In this document: positions 24,348 through 32,908 of the stretch, piece after piece
Layout of the letters: every line of letters starts with the position of its first letter
Position numbering within the stretch: position 1 is the first letter of the stretch
NCBI GenBank assembly: GCA_024402665.1
Contig: JAKSTI010000018.1
Coordinates: 1-41,097 of the forward strand
Direction of reading: 5' to 3'
DNA from: Treponema sp.
GTDB taxonomy: Bacteria > Spirochaetota > Spirochaetia > Treponematales > Treponemataceae
DNA length: 41,097 bases
The notes under the pieces: model-generated
The model's database searches: none
What the model saw: only the letters and a program-made list of their open reading frames with translations
What the model was told of the DNA's origin: nothing
Position numbers and translations under genes: made by a program

Positions 24348-24369
24348 AAACTCCCTTGTTTTTGTCGGT

Positions 24370-25287
24370 TTAATATTCTTTTTCTATTTCTTTTACCCGG
24401 TTATACAAGAACTGATTTACTGGGACTAAAATATTATGTTTAGCCGCAATTTTAATTACAGTGCCTGCAAACATTTCTACTTCTGAGTGTTTTTTGTTAA
24501 TTCTATCTTGTCCCATAGATGGAGTGCCTGTTGGTTTTAAACCACGGGTAATATCAACATAAGTGGTAACATCCTTTTCAGTAAGAGGAACTCCTTCTGC
24601 ATGAGCAATGGCAATTACTTCTCGCATTGCACTTAAATAAGTTCTGTTTGCTTCACTACCTTCTTCCAGCACTCCCTGATATGTAGTGTCATAAACCATA
24701 CATGTTTGATTCACACCTACATTCAACATAAATTTGCTCCACATACGATAATTAATATCATCTTCAAAAATATATGGCACTTTGGCACGGTCAAAAAATT
24801 CCTTTACAGCCTGAACATTTTCATCTTTTGTGTCTTTTGAATAACCGATGTGAAGATTTCCGCATTTTGTAAAATTCAGTTTGTTTCCAAATTTCATTGC
24901 ATCCATTCCCTGGGCAACTGAATAAATAAGATGGTCCATGCCATAAACTTCTGCAATTGCTTTTTCGCTGGAAATGCCGTTTAAGACAGACACAATGATT
25001 GTTTCTGGTCCTACAAGATTTTTCATATTTTTAATGGCAGAATCCAGGGTTGTACCTTTAACACAAACCATTACTAAATCAACTGGTCCACACTGATTGC
25101 AATCTTTAATCACAAAATCGCATTTTTTTTCATTAATATAAAAATCTGCATTTTTATATTTTTCAAAACGCTCTGTATCCATAGCAAAAAAACATGCGTC
25201 TTTTCCTAAACCATCTGTGATCTGTTTTGCATAAAGAAGCCCCAAAGCTCCCATTCCAATAATTCCAACCGATTCAATCTTTTTCAT
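24370..25287 (-). CDS. Ketopantoate reductase family protein (PanE/ApbA-like)
   Basis: A 305-aa NADP-dependent dehydrogenase. Rossmann motif GIIGMGALGLLYA at the N-terminus, MVCVKGTTLDSAIKNM, VSVLNGISSE, the catalytic-lysine helix region WSKFMLNVGVNQTC and the C-terminal substrate site SMGQDRINKKHSEVEMFAG. PanE makes pantoate for coenzyme A, but many paralogues act on other 2-keto acids and no other pan gene is nearby, so no symbol is given. The ribosome site AGGAAAG overlaps the stop of a short upstream ORF. Confidence 0.85.
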   Translation of the reverse strand: MKKIESVGIIGMGALGLLYAKQITDGLGKDACFFAMDTERFEKYKNADFYINEKKCDFVIKDCNQCGPVDLVMVCVKGTTLDSAIKNMKNLVGPETIIVSVLNGISSEKAIAEVYGMDHLIYSVAQGMDAMKFGNKLNFTKCGNLHIGYSKDTKDENVQAVKEFFDRAKVPYIFEDDINYRMWSKFMLNVGVNQTCMVYDTTYQGVLEEGSEANRTYLSAMREVIAIAHAEGVPLTEKDVTTYVDITRGLKPTGTPSMGQDRINKKHSEVEMFAGTVIKIAAKHNILVPVNQFLYNRVKEIEKEY

Positions 25288-25296
25288 TTTTCTTTC

Positions 25297-25374
25297 CTAC
25301 ATTACATTGTAAACTGATTTTCCAAGATATCCAACAGCTGCAAATGTTGAAGTTCTTAATGGAGCAATCCTCAT
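25297..25374 (-). other. Possible 25-residue ORF or gene remnant upstream of panE
   Basis: Minus-strand ORF MRIAPLRTSTFAAVGYLG... ending TAG inside the ribosome site of the panE-like gene. Its composition looks protein-like, but it has no clear ribosome site and is very short. It could be a leader peptide coupled to the downstream gene or the tail of a gene lost when the lipoprotein region was inserted. I do not recognise it. Confidence 0.2.
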
Positions 25375-25412
25375 TACGAAACATCTATTACGACATCCTT
25401 AATTTCTCAGTC

Positions 25413-25441
25413 TTGCTTTAATATATATATATATATATAAT
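25413..25441 (+). promoter_or_regulatory. Promoter with an (AT)n spacer, likely phase-variable
   Basis: TTGCTT (25413-25418), 17 nt, TATAAT (25436-25441). Almost the whole spacer and part of the -10 is an AT dinucleotide tract (25421-25439, 9.5 units). Gain or loss of one unit changes the spacer to 19 or 15 nt. It drives the lipoprotein gene at 25474. Confidence 0.65.
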
Positions 25442-25473
25442 TGAAGGAACTTTAATTTTTAAAGGAGAAAGTA

Positions 25474-26325
25474 ATGAAAAAAATTATCCCTCTAATTATT
25501 AGTTCCCTAATAATTTCCCTATTCACATTTGTTTCTTGTTCACAGGAAGCTCCAAAACCAGCACCTTATGATACTCTTATTTTGACAAATGATAATTATG
25601 CAGACTTCAATGATGAAACGAAAATGTCAAAATACTATGGAAAACAGGTTTGTATTAAAATGTCTTCGGATATTACAAATGATACTCTAACTGAGGTTTT
25701 CTACAAGGGACAATTTAGAAATTTAAGTAAATATAATGAAGAAAAAATGGAAAACGAATATATTTACGCTATTTTAGATTTTTCTGACACTACTGCGACT
25801 TTTATTAACACTAATTTTTGCGGAAATATTCAAAAAATAATTCTTTCCGATAAAGTTGAATATTTTTCTGACGTATTTAATGGAGGATTATTGGAAGAAA
25901 TTGTTGTCCCAGATAATAATCCTAATTTTAAATCTATTGATGGTATCTTATATGACAAAAATGTAACAACAATAAAAGCATACCCTAGAGCAAACAAAAC
26001 TGAGAAACTTGTAATCCCAGAAACAATTACAAGTTTAAGTAATACAATACAACAACAAGAATCTAATGCTACAAAAGAAATAGTGTTCCCTTCAAAATTC
26101 GAAAATTTTACAGCTAATTATGCTTTTTATAGATTACGAGCTCTGGAAAAAGTAGTATTTAAAACAATAGTAGAACCAACAACATGGTGTTTTACTGAAT
26201 GTTCTGAAAACCTTAAATTTTATGTACCATCTGGCAAAAAACAGGATTTCATTGATAAATGGACTGACTGGTATACTACAGCAGGTTACTCTGGAGAATT
26301 ATCAGACAGAGTTTTTGAAAACTAA
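25474..26325 (+). CDS. BspA-like leucine-rich-repeat lipoprotein
   Basis: A 283-aa exported lipoprotein: signal MKKIIPLIISSLIISLFTFVSC with lipobox FVSC at Cys22. The mature protein contains LRR_5-type (BspA-like) repeats, best seen in LLEEIVVPDNNPNFKSIDGI followed by a loop, KLVIPETITSL, KEIVFPSKF and KVVFKTIVEP, then a C-terminal cap (FYVPSGKKQDFIDKW). BspA-type proteins in Treponema and Bacteroidetes are often surface adhesins. AAGGAG lies before the ATG. Base composition is more AT-rich than its neighbours. The (AT)n promoter suggests on/off variation of a surface protein. Closed downstream by a strong terminator. Confidence 0.75.
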   Translation: MKKIIPLIISSLIISLFTFVSCSQEAPKPAPYDTLILTNDNYADFNDETKMSKYYGKQVCIKMSSDITNDTLTEVFYKGQFRNLSKYNEEKMENEYIYAILDFSDTTATFINTNFCGNIQKIILSDKVEYFSDVFNGGLLEEIVVPDNNPNFKSIDGILYDKNVTTIKAYPRANKTEKLVIPETITSLSNTIQQQESNATKEIVFPSKFENFTANYAFYRLRALEKVVFKTIVEPTTWCFTECSENLKFYVPSGKKQDFIDKWTDWYTTAGYSGELSDRVFEN

Positions 26326-26346
26326 AATAAGCTGATATCAATAAAG

Positions 26347-26379
26347 AAAGGGTTGCACTTCACAGCAACCCTTTTTTTT
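26347..26379 (+). terminator. Intrinsic terminator of the BspA-like gene
   Basis: AAAGGGTTGC / GCAACCCTTT 10-bp stem, ACTTCACA loop, eight T residues. The T tract touches the stop codon of the convergent ABC gene. Confidence 0.9.
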
Positions 26380-28126
26380 ACATTGAAAACTGATTTTCTC
26401 TCAATCTGAAATACTCGCCCCGTAAATCCATAAGCTGCTGGTGACTTCCTCTTTCTACAATATTCTTATCATTTACAACTGCAATACAATCGGCATTTTG
26501 AATTGTAGAAAGTCTGTGAGCTATTACTATTGTTGTTCGACCTTTTGAAAGTTCATCAAAAGCATGTTGAATTTTAATTTCTGTGGCAGTGTCCAATGCA
26601 GATGTTGCTTCATCCAGAATAAGAATTGGAGGATTTTTTAAGAAACATCTTGCAATGCTGACTCTCTGTTTTTGACCACCAGAAAGTTTTATTCCTCGCT
26701 CTCCTACATAAGTGTCATATCCATTTGGCATTTTTAAAATATCTTCGTGGATTTCTGCCCGCTTTGCAGCTTCTATAATTTCTTCTTCTGTTGCATCTGG
26801 ATTTCCATAAGCAATGTTTTCACGAACTGTACCTGCAAAAAGGAAAACATCCTGCTGAACTACACCAATTTTTTCTCTTAAAGATTTTACCTTGATTTTC
26901 TGAATATCCATGCCATCCAGCAAGATTTTTCCAGAAGTGATTTCATAAAAACGAGGAATAAGATTACAAATAGTAGTTTTTCCGCCGCCACTTGCACCAA
27001 CAAGGGCAAACTTTTTTCCAGCCTGAACATCAAAAGTAATATTTTCTAAAACCGATGAGTTTTTTCCATAAGCAAAGGATACATTTTCAAAAGCGATGTT
27101 TCCTTTGATATTATTAACTTCTACAGCATCTTCAGCATCTTTAATTTCTGTGTCAGTCTGCATAATTTCCAGAAAACGATTAAAACCTGCCATACCGGTT
27201 GTAAACTGTTCCATAAAGTTTGTAAGTTTTCTGATTGGTGTTGTAAATGATGCTACAAAAAGATTTGCTGCAACTAAATCTGCCAGATCCATTGTTCCTT
27301 TCATAATAAAATAGCCGCCAGTTGCCAGAACTAAAAGACTAAGCATATTATTACAAAATTCTATGTTTGCATTAAAAGAAGACATGGCTTTAAAACGCCA
27401 TTCTCTTACTGAACTAAAATATTTATTACTTTTTTCAAACTGCTTTATTTCTAAATCTTCATTTGTAAACCCCTGAGTTACTCTAATGCCAGAAATGCTG
27501 GATTCCAAATGACCGTTAATTTCAGATGTAATGTCTTTTACTTTACGAGATGCTGTAGAAAGATTTTTTCTGGAAAGAATTGTAATAAGAATGATGATTG
27601 GAAGAGCAACTAAAACTACAACTGCCAGCTCCCATCTTATAGAAAGCAAAAGTACAAAACTACCAATGAAAGTTAAAAGAGCAATGAGACAATCTTCCGG
27701 ACCGTGATGTGCCAGTTCTGTAATATCAAAAAGGTCGGTAGTGGCACGAGACATTAACTTTCCAGTAATGTGAGTGTCGTAAAAAGAAAACGACTGTTTT
27801 TGAAGATGATTAAAAACATCCTGCCTCATATCACATTCAACTCTAATTCCAAAAACATGGCCCCAATAGTTTACAAACCAGTTACAAACTCTGCGGATAA
27901 TATAACCAGCTAGCAAAACTGCAACCAAAATGGCAAATAAACGAAACTGCTTGTTTGGAATAAGGGCATTTAATGAATAACGGGTAACCATTGGAAAAGC
28001 CACATCAATTGCAGCAATAATAACAGCACAAATTAAATCCAAAATAAAAAATGTTAGATGAGGCTTATAATAACTCAAAAATATTTTTAGTGGCTTGTCG
28101 TTAAAATTTTTTTCCCTATTATTCAT
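26378..28126 (-). CDS. ABC exporter, fused membrane and ATPase domains
   Basis: A 582-aa half-transporter of the MsbA/LmrA type, likely a homodimer in the inner membrane. About six helices occupy residues 20-310; the ATPase domain has Walker A GASGGGKTT, Q-loop VVQQDVFLFAGTVRENI, canonical signature LSGGQKQR, Walker B LILDEATSALD with intact Glu, and IAHRLSTIQNAD. In contrast to the pair at 399-4046, both ATP sites would be catalytic and no partner gene is adjacent. TATAAT lies 6 nt before the ATG and no ribosome site is visible, so a leaderless message is likely. Substrate unknown. Confidence 0.9.
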   Translation of the reverse strand: MNNREKNFNDKPLKIFLSYYKPHLTFFILDLICAVIIAAIDVAFPMVTRYSLNALIPNKQFRLFAILVAVLLAGYIIRRVCNWFVNYWGHVFGIRVECDMRQDVFNHLQKQSFSFYDTHITGKLMSRATTDLFDITELAHHGPEDCLIALLTFIGSFVLLLSIRWELAVVVLVALPIIILITILSRKNLSTASRKVKDITSEINGHLESSISGIRVTQGFTNEDLEIKQFEKSNKYFSSVREWRFKAMSSFNANIEFCNNMLSLLVLATGGYFIMKGTMDLADLVAANLFVASFTTPIRKLTNFMEQFTTGMAGFNRFLEIMQTDTEIKDAEDAVEVNNIKGNIAFENVSFAYGKNSSVLENITFDVQAGKKFALVGASGGGKTTICNLIPRFYEITSGKILLDGMDIQKIKVKSLREKIGVVQQDVFLFAGTVRENIAYGNPDATEEEIIEAAKRAEIHEDILKMPNGYDTYVGERGIKLSGGQKQRVSIARCFLKNPPILILDEATSALDTATEIKIQHAFDELSKGRTTIVIAHRLSTIQNADCIAVVNDKNIVERGSHQQLMDLRGEYFRLRENQFSM

Positions 28127-28250
28127 ACCGTAATTATACTATCAAAAACTTGTGTAAACTAGTAAGAAACTTAAAAAATATTTCAGAATTTAAGCCCCAT
28201 TATTACTAACTAGAAAATGATTATGCTACAAAACAAAGCTTATACGTTTC

Positions 28251-28279
28251 TTGTTTTTTCCCCCTGGATTTTTTATAAT
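28251..28279 (+). promoter_or_regulatory. Promoter of the DNA methyltransferase, leaderless geometry
   Basis: TTGTTT (28251-28256), 17 nt, TATAAT (28274-28279), then 5 nt to the ATG at 28285. The predicted start of transcription coincides with the ATG. Confidence 0.6.
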
Positions 28280-28284
28280 TAACT

Positions 28285-29442
28285 ATGTTTACTTTTAGCT
28301 GGACAGATTTTCCTGAACTTTGGGATAATCCTGATGAAACTGCAAAATTACAATTATCTCTTCCTGCAGATTCCCATTCCCTTTTTATAGAAGGTGATAA
28401 TTATCCTGTCCTTCAAAAGCTTATTCCTTTTTATAAAGAAAAAATCCACTTTATTTATATAGATCCTCCCTACAATACAGGCAATGCTTTTACTTACAAC
28501 GACACCTTCTCTTCAAAAGATAATCATTCTGCCTGGCTTAGTTTTATGAGCCGGCGCCTTAAACTGGCAAAGGAATTTCTTGTAGATTCTGGCTGCATTT
28601 TTATTGCTATAGACCAAAGCGAACTTTATGTTCTTAAACTTTTATGCGACCAGATTTTTGGGGAAAATAATTTTGTAAACGATTTTATGTGGCTTCACGG
28701 CAAAGGAAAAAAAGATACCTGGTCCCGAACGCTGCAACAGCACACACTTTGTTATGCAAAAGATAAAACTAAGCTTAAACCTTTCAGCGAAATCGAACTG
28801 ACTGACTGGGCAAAAACCAATGTTGATAATGATCCAAGAGGGAACTGGTTTAGTGGCAGCATCTCTTTTACAGAAAACCGCAGTAATCCTAAGCACAAAA
28901 ACTTTTATTCAATCACTTCGCCAAGCGGCGTTGTATGGAAACGACAATGGATGTGCAGTGAAGATGAGATGAAAGAACATTTAAAAAACAACCGCATCTA
29001 TTTTGGTTCAGCCCCGGACTACAAACAAGTTCCACGATTAAAAATTTTTAATGATGAAAAGCAGGAAATTATTCCAAAAAATATTATTGATTGTGTAGAA
29101 AGCACAAGAGCGGCTCAAAAACATCTGGATGATTTACTTGAAACTAAAAACAGCTTCGATAATCCAAAACCAGTAAGTCTTATTACACATTTACTACGCA
29201 TCAGCAATTTGCCAAAAAATGCCCTTGTTATGGACTTTTTTGCAGGCAGCGGCACCACTTTTGAAAGCATGCTGAACCTGAACAAAGAAGATGGCGGCAG
29301 TCGAAAAGCAATTCTCATCCAAAAACCAGAAACTCCCCAGAAAGAGTGCAAATTTAAAACCCTGGCCGATTTGTGCTGGTACCGAGTGCAGAAAAATGGT
29401 GAACAATTTAATCACAAGATAGAAAAAATTATATTGATTTAG
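28285..29442 (+). CDS. Orphan beta-class DNA (adenine-N6 or cytosine-N4) methyltransferase, Mod-like
   Basis: A 385-aa methyltransferase with motif IV DPPY (60-63, in IYIDPPYNTGNAFTYND) before motif I DFFAGSGTT (317-325), the beta-class order, with a target-recognition region between (about 130-290). It resembles the catalytic part of type III Mod subunits but is shorter than most and has no res gene next to it, so it is probably a solitary methyltransferase with a regulatory or protective role. The mRNA appears leaderless. Its TAG stop overlaps the stop of the convergent peptidoglycan-binding gene by two bases. Recognition sequence cannot be read from the protein. Confidence 0.85.
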   Translation: MFTFSWTDFPELWDNPDETAKLQLSLPADSHSLFIEGDNYPVLQKLIPFYKEKIHFIYIDPPYNTGNAFTYNDTFSSKDNHSAWLSFMSRRLKLAKEFLVDSGCIFIAIDQSELYVLKLLCDQIFGENNFVNDFMWLHGKGKKDTWSRTLQQHTLCYAKDKTKLKPFSEIELTDWAKTNVDNDPRGNWFSGSISFTENRSNPKHKNFYSITSPSGVVWKRQWMCSEDEMKEHLKNNRIYFGSAPDYKQVPRLKIFNDEKQEIIPKNIIDCVESTRAAQKHLDDLLETKNSFDNPKPVSLITHLLRISNLPKNALVMDFFAGSGTTFESMLNLNKEDGGSRKAILIQKPETPQKECKFKTLADLCWYRVQKNGEQFNHKIEKIILI

Positions 29443-30128
29443 TTCTGGGTTCTTTCATACATATCGAATAAAAGATCTTTTACTTGTTTATAGTAATCAA
29501 TTTCTTCTATAAAGTTTCCACCATTTATTTCATACATTGTTCCATCAACACAATAATAAGAAATCCATGCTGTAATAGAATCACAATCTATATGGAACTG
29601 ATATACAAAAACATTATCTTCTATAGGGTACACTGTCCAGGACATAAACATTGATGGCATATCAGGGTAAACAACTTCGAGAACACACTTAACTTTTTTT
29701 CCTTTTATACTTTCTGTATAAATTGTAGCTGAATCAGAAGAAAAACCATTATCATCATAGGCTTGTTTTTTGTCTTTTTTTAATTTAACACTTCTAATTT
29801 CATTGATTTTTTTTATACATTCTTTGTAGCTCATCATAAGATCACTGTTATTAGTCAAAGCCTCGTAATCAGCTTTTGTAAAAACATCAGACATACTTTC
29901 TTTTGCAAAACTGAAATCCTTTTTGAATTCTCTAACTGCATAAACTGTAAGATTATCATATTCGCCATTAATATTTATTGGACCATAACCAAGTTCAACA
30001 AGCATTTCCTGAATCTGACGAACATCATCACCTTCTGACTTATATTCCAGATTTCTTGAAAACTCTTGTGAAAACAATCCAATTGTAAATAAACTTAAAA
30101 ACAAAATAACAAAACAATTTTTTTTCAT
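29439..30128 (-). CDS. Exported peptidoglycan-binding-domain protein
   Basis: A 229-aa periplasmic protein: signal peptide MKKNCFVILFLSLFTIGLFS, then a PG_binding_1 domain at about residues 30-70 (GDDVRQIQEMLVELGYGP, INGEYDNLTVYAVREFKKDF), then an unrecognised beta-rich C-terminal domain of about 120 residues. It probably docks to the cell wall; enzymatic activity is not evident. AGGAT precedes the ATG, and a TATAAT on the minus strand (about 30149-30154) gives it a promoter. It is divergent from uppP. Confidence 0.75.
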   Translation of the reverse strand: MKKNCFVILFLSLFTIGLFSQEFSRNLEYKSEGDDVRQIQEMLVELGYGPININGEYDNLTVYAVREFKKDFSFAKESMSDVFTKADYEALTNNSDLMMSYKECIKKINEIRSVKLKKDKKQAYDDNGFSSDSATIYTESIKGKKVKCVLEVVYPDMPSMFMSWTVYPIEDNVFVYQFHIDCDSITAWISYYCVDGTMYEINGGNFIEEIDYYKQVKDLLFDMYERTQN

Positions 30129-30181
30129 TTTTTATATCCTGGTATTTTATTATAACACAAAAATAGGATATATTAGAAAGC

Positions 30182-31048
30182 ATGACAGTATTACAGAGTA
30201 TAATCTTGGGAATCTTGCAGGGAGTTGCAGAATTCCTTCCAATTTCATCATCGGGTCATTTGCAGCTGGCACAGACTCTTTTTGGTTTAGAGGATGTTCC
30301 TCTTTTATTTGATGTTTTCCTTCACCTTGCAACTTTAGGCGCCGTTTGTCTTTTCTTCTGGAAAAAAATCTGGGCACTGCTTAAATGCTTTGGCCGTTGG
30401 ATTACAAGAAACAATTCTAAATTAGATGAAAATCCAGAAGCAGATCCTGAAGATCTTCTTTGCAAAAATGATCGCGCTGGTAGAAAAACAATTATTGCCA
30501 TCATCATTTCTACAATTATTACTGGCACAATGGGAATTGTAACTTCTAAACTGATTCCAGAAATGGGAATTAAAGTAGTTTGCTGTGGCTTCTTAGTTAC
30601 TTCCGCCCTTTTAATCAGTTCTGCAATTATAGAAAAAAAACGCAGTGAAAAAACTGATGATTCTGCCACAAAAGCAGAAGGCGTTTCTATTTTGCAGTCA
30701 ATTGTAATTGGTATTATGCAGGGCTTTGGAACTTTACCAGGAATCAGCCGCAGTGGTTCAACAATTGCCGGATCTTTATTCAGTAAATTAGATAGAAAAG
30801 CCGCTGGAGATTATTCTTTTATTGTTTCCATTCCAGCAATTCTTGGAGCCTTTGTTCTTGAAGTAAAAGATTTAGGTGAAGTTTCATCTTCTATTGGTGC
30901 TCTTCCTGTAATTGCAGGTTGTATCGCAGCTTTTGTAGTTGGATATCTTTCACTTGCATTCCTTATGAAACTTATTCGCAAAGGAAAACTGGCATGGTTT
31001 GCTGCATATCTTATTCCAGTAGCAATCCTTGGAATCATCCTTTTGTAA
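30182..31048 (+). CDS. uppP: Undecaprenyl-diphosphatase
   Basis: BacA/UppP-type membrane phosphatase that recycles undecaprenyl pyrophosphate for cell-wall synthesis. The first signature is ILQGVAEFLPISSSGHLQLA (Glu17, His26) and the second GFGTLPGISRSGSTIAGSL with Arg190; both are catalytic segments of the family. About seven to eight membrane helices; 288 aa is normal. TATATT ends 7 nt before the ATG with no convincing ribosome site, so the message may be leaderless. The Nnr gene starts 10 nt after its stop, in one unit. Confidence 0.95.
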   Translation: MTVLQSIILGILQGVAEFLPISSSGHLQLAQTLFGLEDVPLLFDVFLHLATLGAVCLFFWKKIWALLKCFGRWITRNNSKLDENPEADPEDLLCKNDRAGRKTIIAIIISTIITGTMGIVTSKLIPEMGIKVVCCGFLVTSALLISSAIIEKKRSEKTDDSATKAEGVSILQSIVIGIMQGFGTLPGISRSGSTIAGSLFSKLDRKAAGDYSFIVSIPAILGAFVLEVKDLGEVSSSIGALPVIAGCIAAFVVGYLSLAFLMKLIRKGKLAWFAAYLIPVAILGIILL

Positions 31049-31058
31049 TCAAAAAAAT

Positions 31059-32564
31059 ATGAAATCCGTATTCAATAATTCAGCAGAACTTGAAGCAAAA
31101 GTAAAAACAGAATTTAATGTTCCTCAGTTTGTAATGATGGAAAATGCCGCAATTGGAATGAAAAATCTGATTGTGGAGAAATTTTCTAACACTGACAGGG
31201 CTTCCAGTTTGCCAGTAATTATTGTTTGCGGAAAAGGAAATAACGGTGCAGATGGATATGCTCTTGCCCGCAATTTACAGCCATTTTTTCAAGTTTCCCT
31301 TGTAGCTTTTGAAGAACCAAAATCCCAGGAAGCTAAAATATGGCACTCCACCTGCCAGAAACTTGCCATTCCTTTTTTATCAGTTTCAGACTTTTATAAC
31401 CTTTCTTCATCAAAGAAAAATAAAGCCATAATTGTAGACTGCATTTACGGAACCGGTTTTCACGGGGACCTTTCTCCACAAGCATCCAGCCTTATTGCTG
31501 CAATGAATGATTTTAATGGTCCTAAAATTGCCTGCGATATTCCTTCGGCTTTTGAATTTTATGCAGATTATACAGTAACCATGGGAACTCATAAACTGCA
31601 GCTTTTTTCTGACAAAGCAAAAGAAGTTTGTGGAAAACTTATTGTTGCAGATTTAGGATTTGCCCCACAAGTTTTTGAAAATCAAGGACAGGCAACCGCT
31701 TATTTTATGGAGCAGGATGATTTAAAACTGCCATTTAGAAAAAAACGCAATGCTCACAAAGGAACATATGGCCATGCAGTAATCTTTGCCGGTGATAAAG
31801 CAGGCGCCGGGATTTTAGCTGCAAGGGCTGCCATGAACTTTGGTGCAGGACTTACATCTATTTTAAAAACACATCAGTCAAATCTGGAACAGTTCAAAAT
31901 TGATCCACAACTGATGATTGCTGATTCTATTCCAAAAAAAGCCACAGCAGTTTTAATAGGACCTGGAGTAACCTGCCACACTTTGTATGATAATCAAATG
32001 ATTACAGACTGGTTCCAAAGTACAAAAAATCCTGCCCTGGTTTTAGATGCAGGAATGTTTGATTTTGAACAGATTGCTTGCTTTTTGAAAGAATTAAACA
32101 ATGTTGAAAACAGCCGCATAATTCTTACTCCACATTTACTGGAATTAAGCCGCCTTCTTAAAAAAATTGCATCCCAGTTTCCAGAGACAGAAATTACCAA
32201 AGAAGATTGTGATGTAAAAAATCTGGCAGACAATCCTGAAACAAAAATCAAAGTGGGAAAAATCTTAAATCAGCTTTATCCAAACACCGCAGTCATTATG
32301 AAATCTGCCAATACTTTTATAGCTTATGGCGGAAAATGTTACATTGTTACACAAGGTTGCCAGAATCTTGCAAAAGGAGGCAGCGGCGATGTACTTGCAG
32401 GTCTTTGTGTTTCTCTTTTAGCCCAAGGTTACACAGCAAAAGATACCGCAATTTCAGCTAGTCTTGCCCACGCCCTTTCTTCCCAAGAACTTGGTGCAGA
32501 CAGATTTGATGTGACAAGTGAAGTGTTGATAAACTCAATTCATAACCTAATAAAAACAGAATAA
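31059..32564 (+). CDS. nnr: Bifunctional NAD(P)H-hydrate epimerase / ADP-dependent dehydratase
   Basis: Repairs hydrated NAD(P)H. The N-terminal YjeF_N epimerase domain (about 1-210) shows VCGKGNNGADGYALARNL and VDCIYGTGFHG; the C-terminal ribokinase-like dehydratase domain (about 220-501) shows GTYGHAVIFAGDKAGAG, LIGPGV and LAKGGSGDVLAG with catalytic Asp444. ATG at 31059 is chosen; the ORF extends upstream into uppP without a better start. There is no ribosome site, so translational coupling to uppP is likely. The gene converges on mazF with only 5 nt between stops. Confidence 0.9.
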   Translation: MKSVFNNSAELEAKVKTEFNVPQFVMMENAAIGMKNLIVEKFSNTDRASSLPVIIVCGKGNNGADGYALARNLQPFFQVSLVAFEEPKSQEAKIWHSTCQKLAIPFLSVSDFYNLSSSKKNKAIIVDCIYGTGFHGDLSPQASSLIAAMNDFNGPKIACDIPSAFEFYADYTVTMGTHKLQLFSDKAKEVCGKLIVADLGFAPQVFENQGQATAYFMEQDDLKLPFRKKRNAHKGTYGHAVIFAGDKAGAGILAARAAMNFGAGLTSILKTHQSNLEQFKIDPQLMIADSIPKKATAVLIGPGVTCHTLYDNQMITDWFQSTKNPALVLDAGMFDFEQIACFLKELNNVENSRIILTPHLLELSRLLKKIASQFPETEITKEDCDVKNLADNPETKIKVGKILNQLYPNTAVIMKSANTFIAYGGKCYIVTQGCQNLAKGGSGDVLAGLCVSLLAQGYTAKDTAISASLAHALSSQELGADRFDVTSEVLINSIHNLIKTE

Positions 32565-32569
32565 TATAT

Positions 32570-32908
32570 TTAAATCATTAATAAATTTCTCATACCTTGT
32601 TCCAATATAAACATATCTTCATCTGATAATTTTGCCACCAATTCATCAAGCTGATTTTTATCCACAGATGTAATAAGCGGAACACATGCGACACTATCTT
32701 TTGAAAGGTGTGTTTTATTTTTAGGAAGTAATAAATTATCTTTATATTCTGCCAAAGCAAGATTACTAGATAGAGGTATTACAACAGTTGTATATATTCG
32801 TGAAGCATTATAATTATTATTCTGAACAACGATTGCAGGATGCCTATATCCAGCCTCACTTCCTTTTGGAACACCAAAATCAACCCACCAGATTTCACCA
32901 CGTGTCAT
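32570..32908 (-). CDS. mazF: MazF/PemK-type endoribonuclease toxin
   Basis: A 112-aa toxin of the MazF/PemK family, which cleaves mRNA at short sequences. Visible family features: TRGEIWWVDFGVPKGSEAGY, RHPAIVVQN (usually RPvvVvs), TTVVIPLSSN and the C-terminal DKNQLDELVAKLSDED. Its first 14 nt overlap the end of the upstream antitoxin gene (ATG at 32908), with GAGG as ribosome site; this coupling is usual for toxin-antitoxin pairs. Full length, no lesions seen. Confidence 0.9.
   Translation of the reverse strand: MTRGEIWWVDFGVPKGSEAGYRHPAIVVQNNNYNASRIYTTVVIPLSSNLALAEYKDNLLLPKNKTHLSKDSVACVPLITSVDKNQLDELVAKLSDEDMFILEQGMRNLLMI

Noticed and set aside
30150..30669. Minus-strand ORFs inside uppP
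   Set aside because: They are antisense shadows of a well-recognised gene with clear family motifs on the plus strand.
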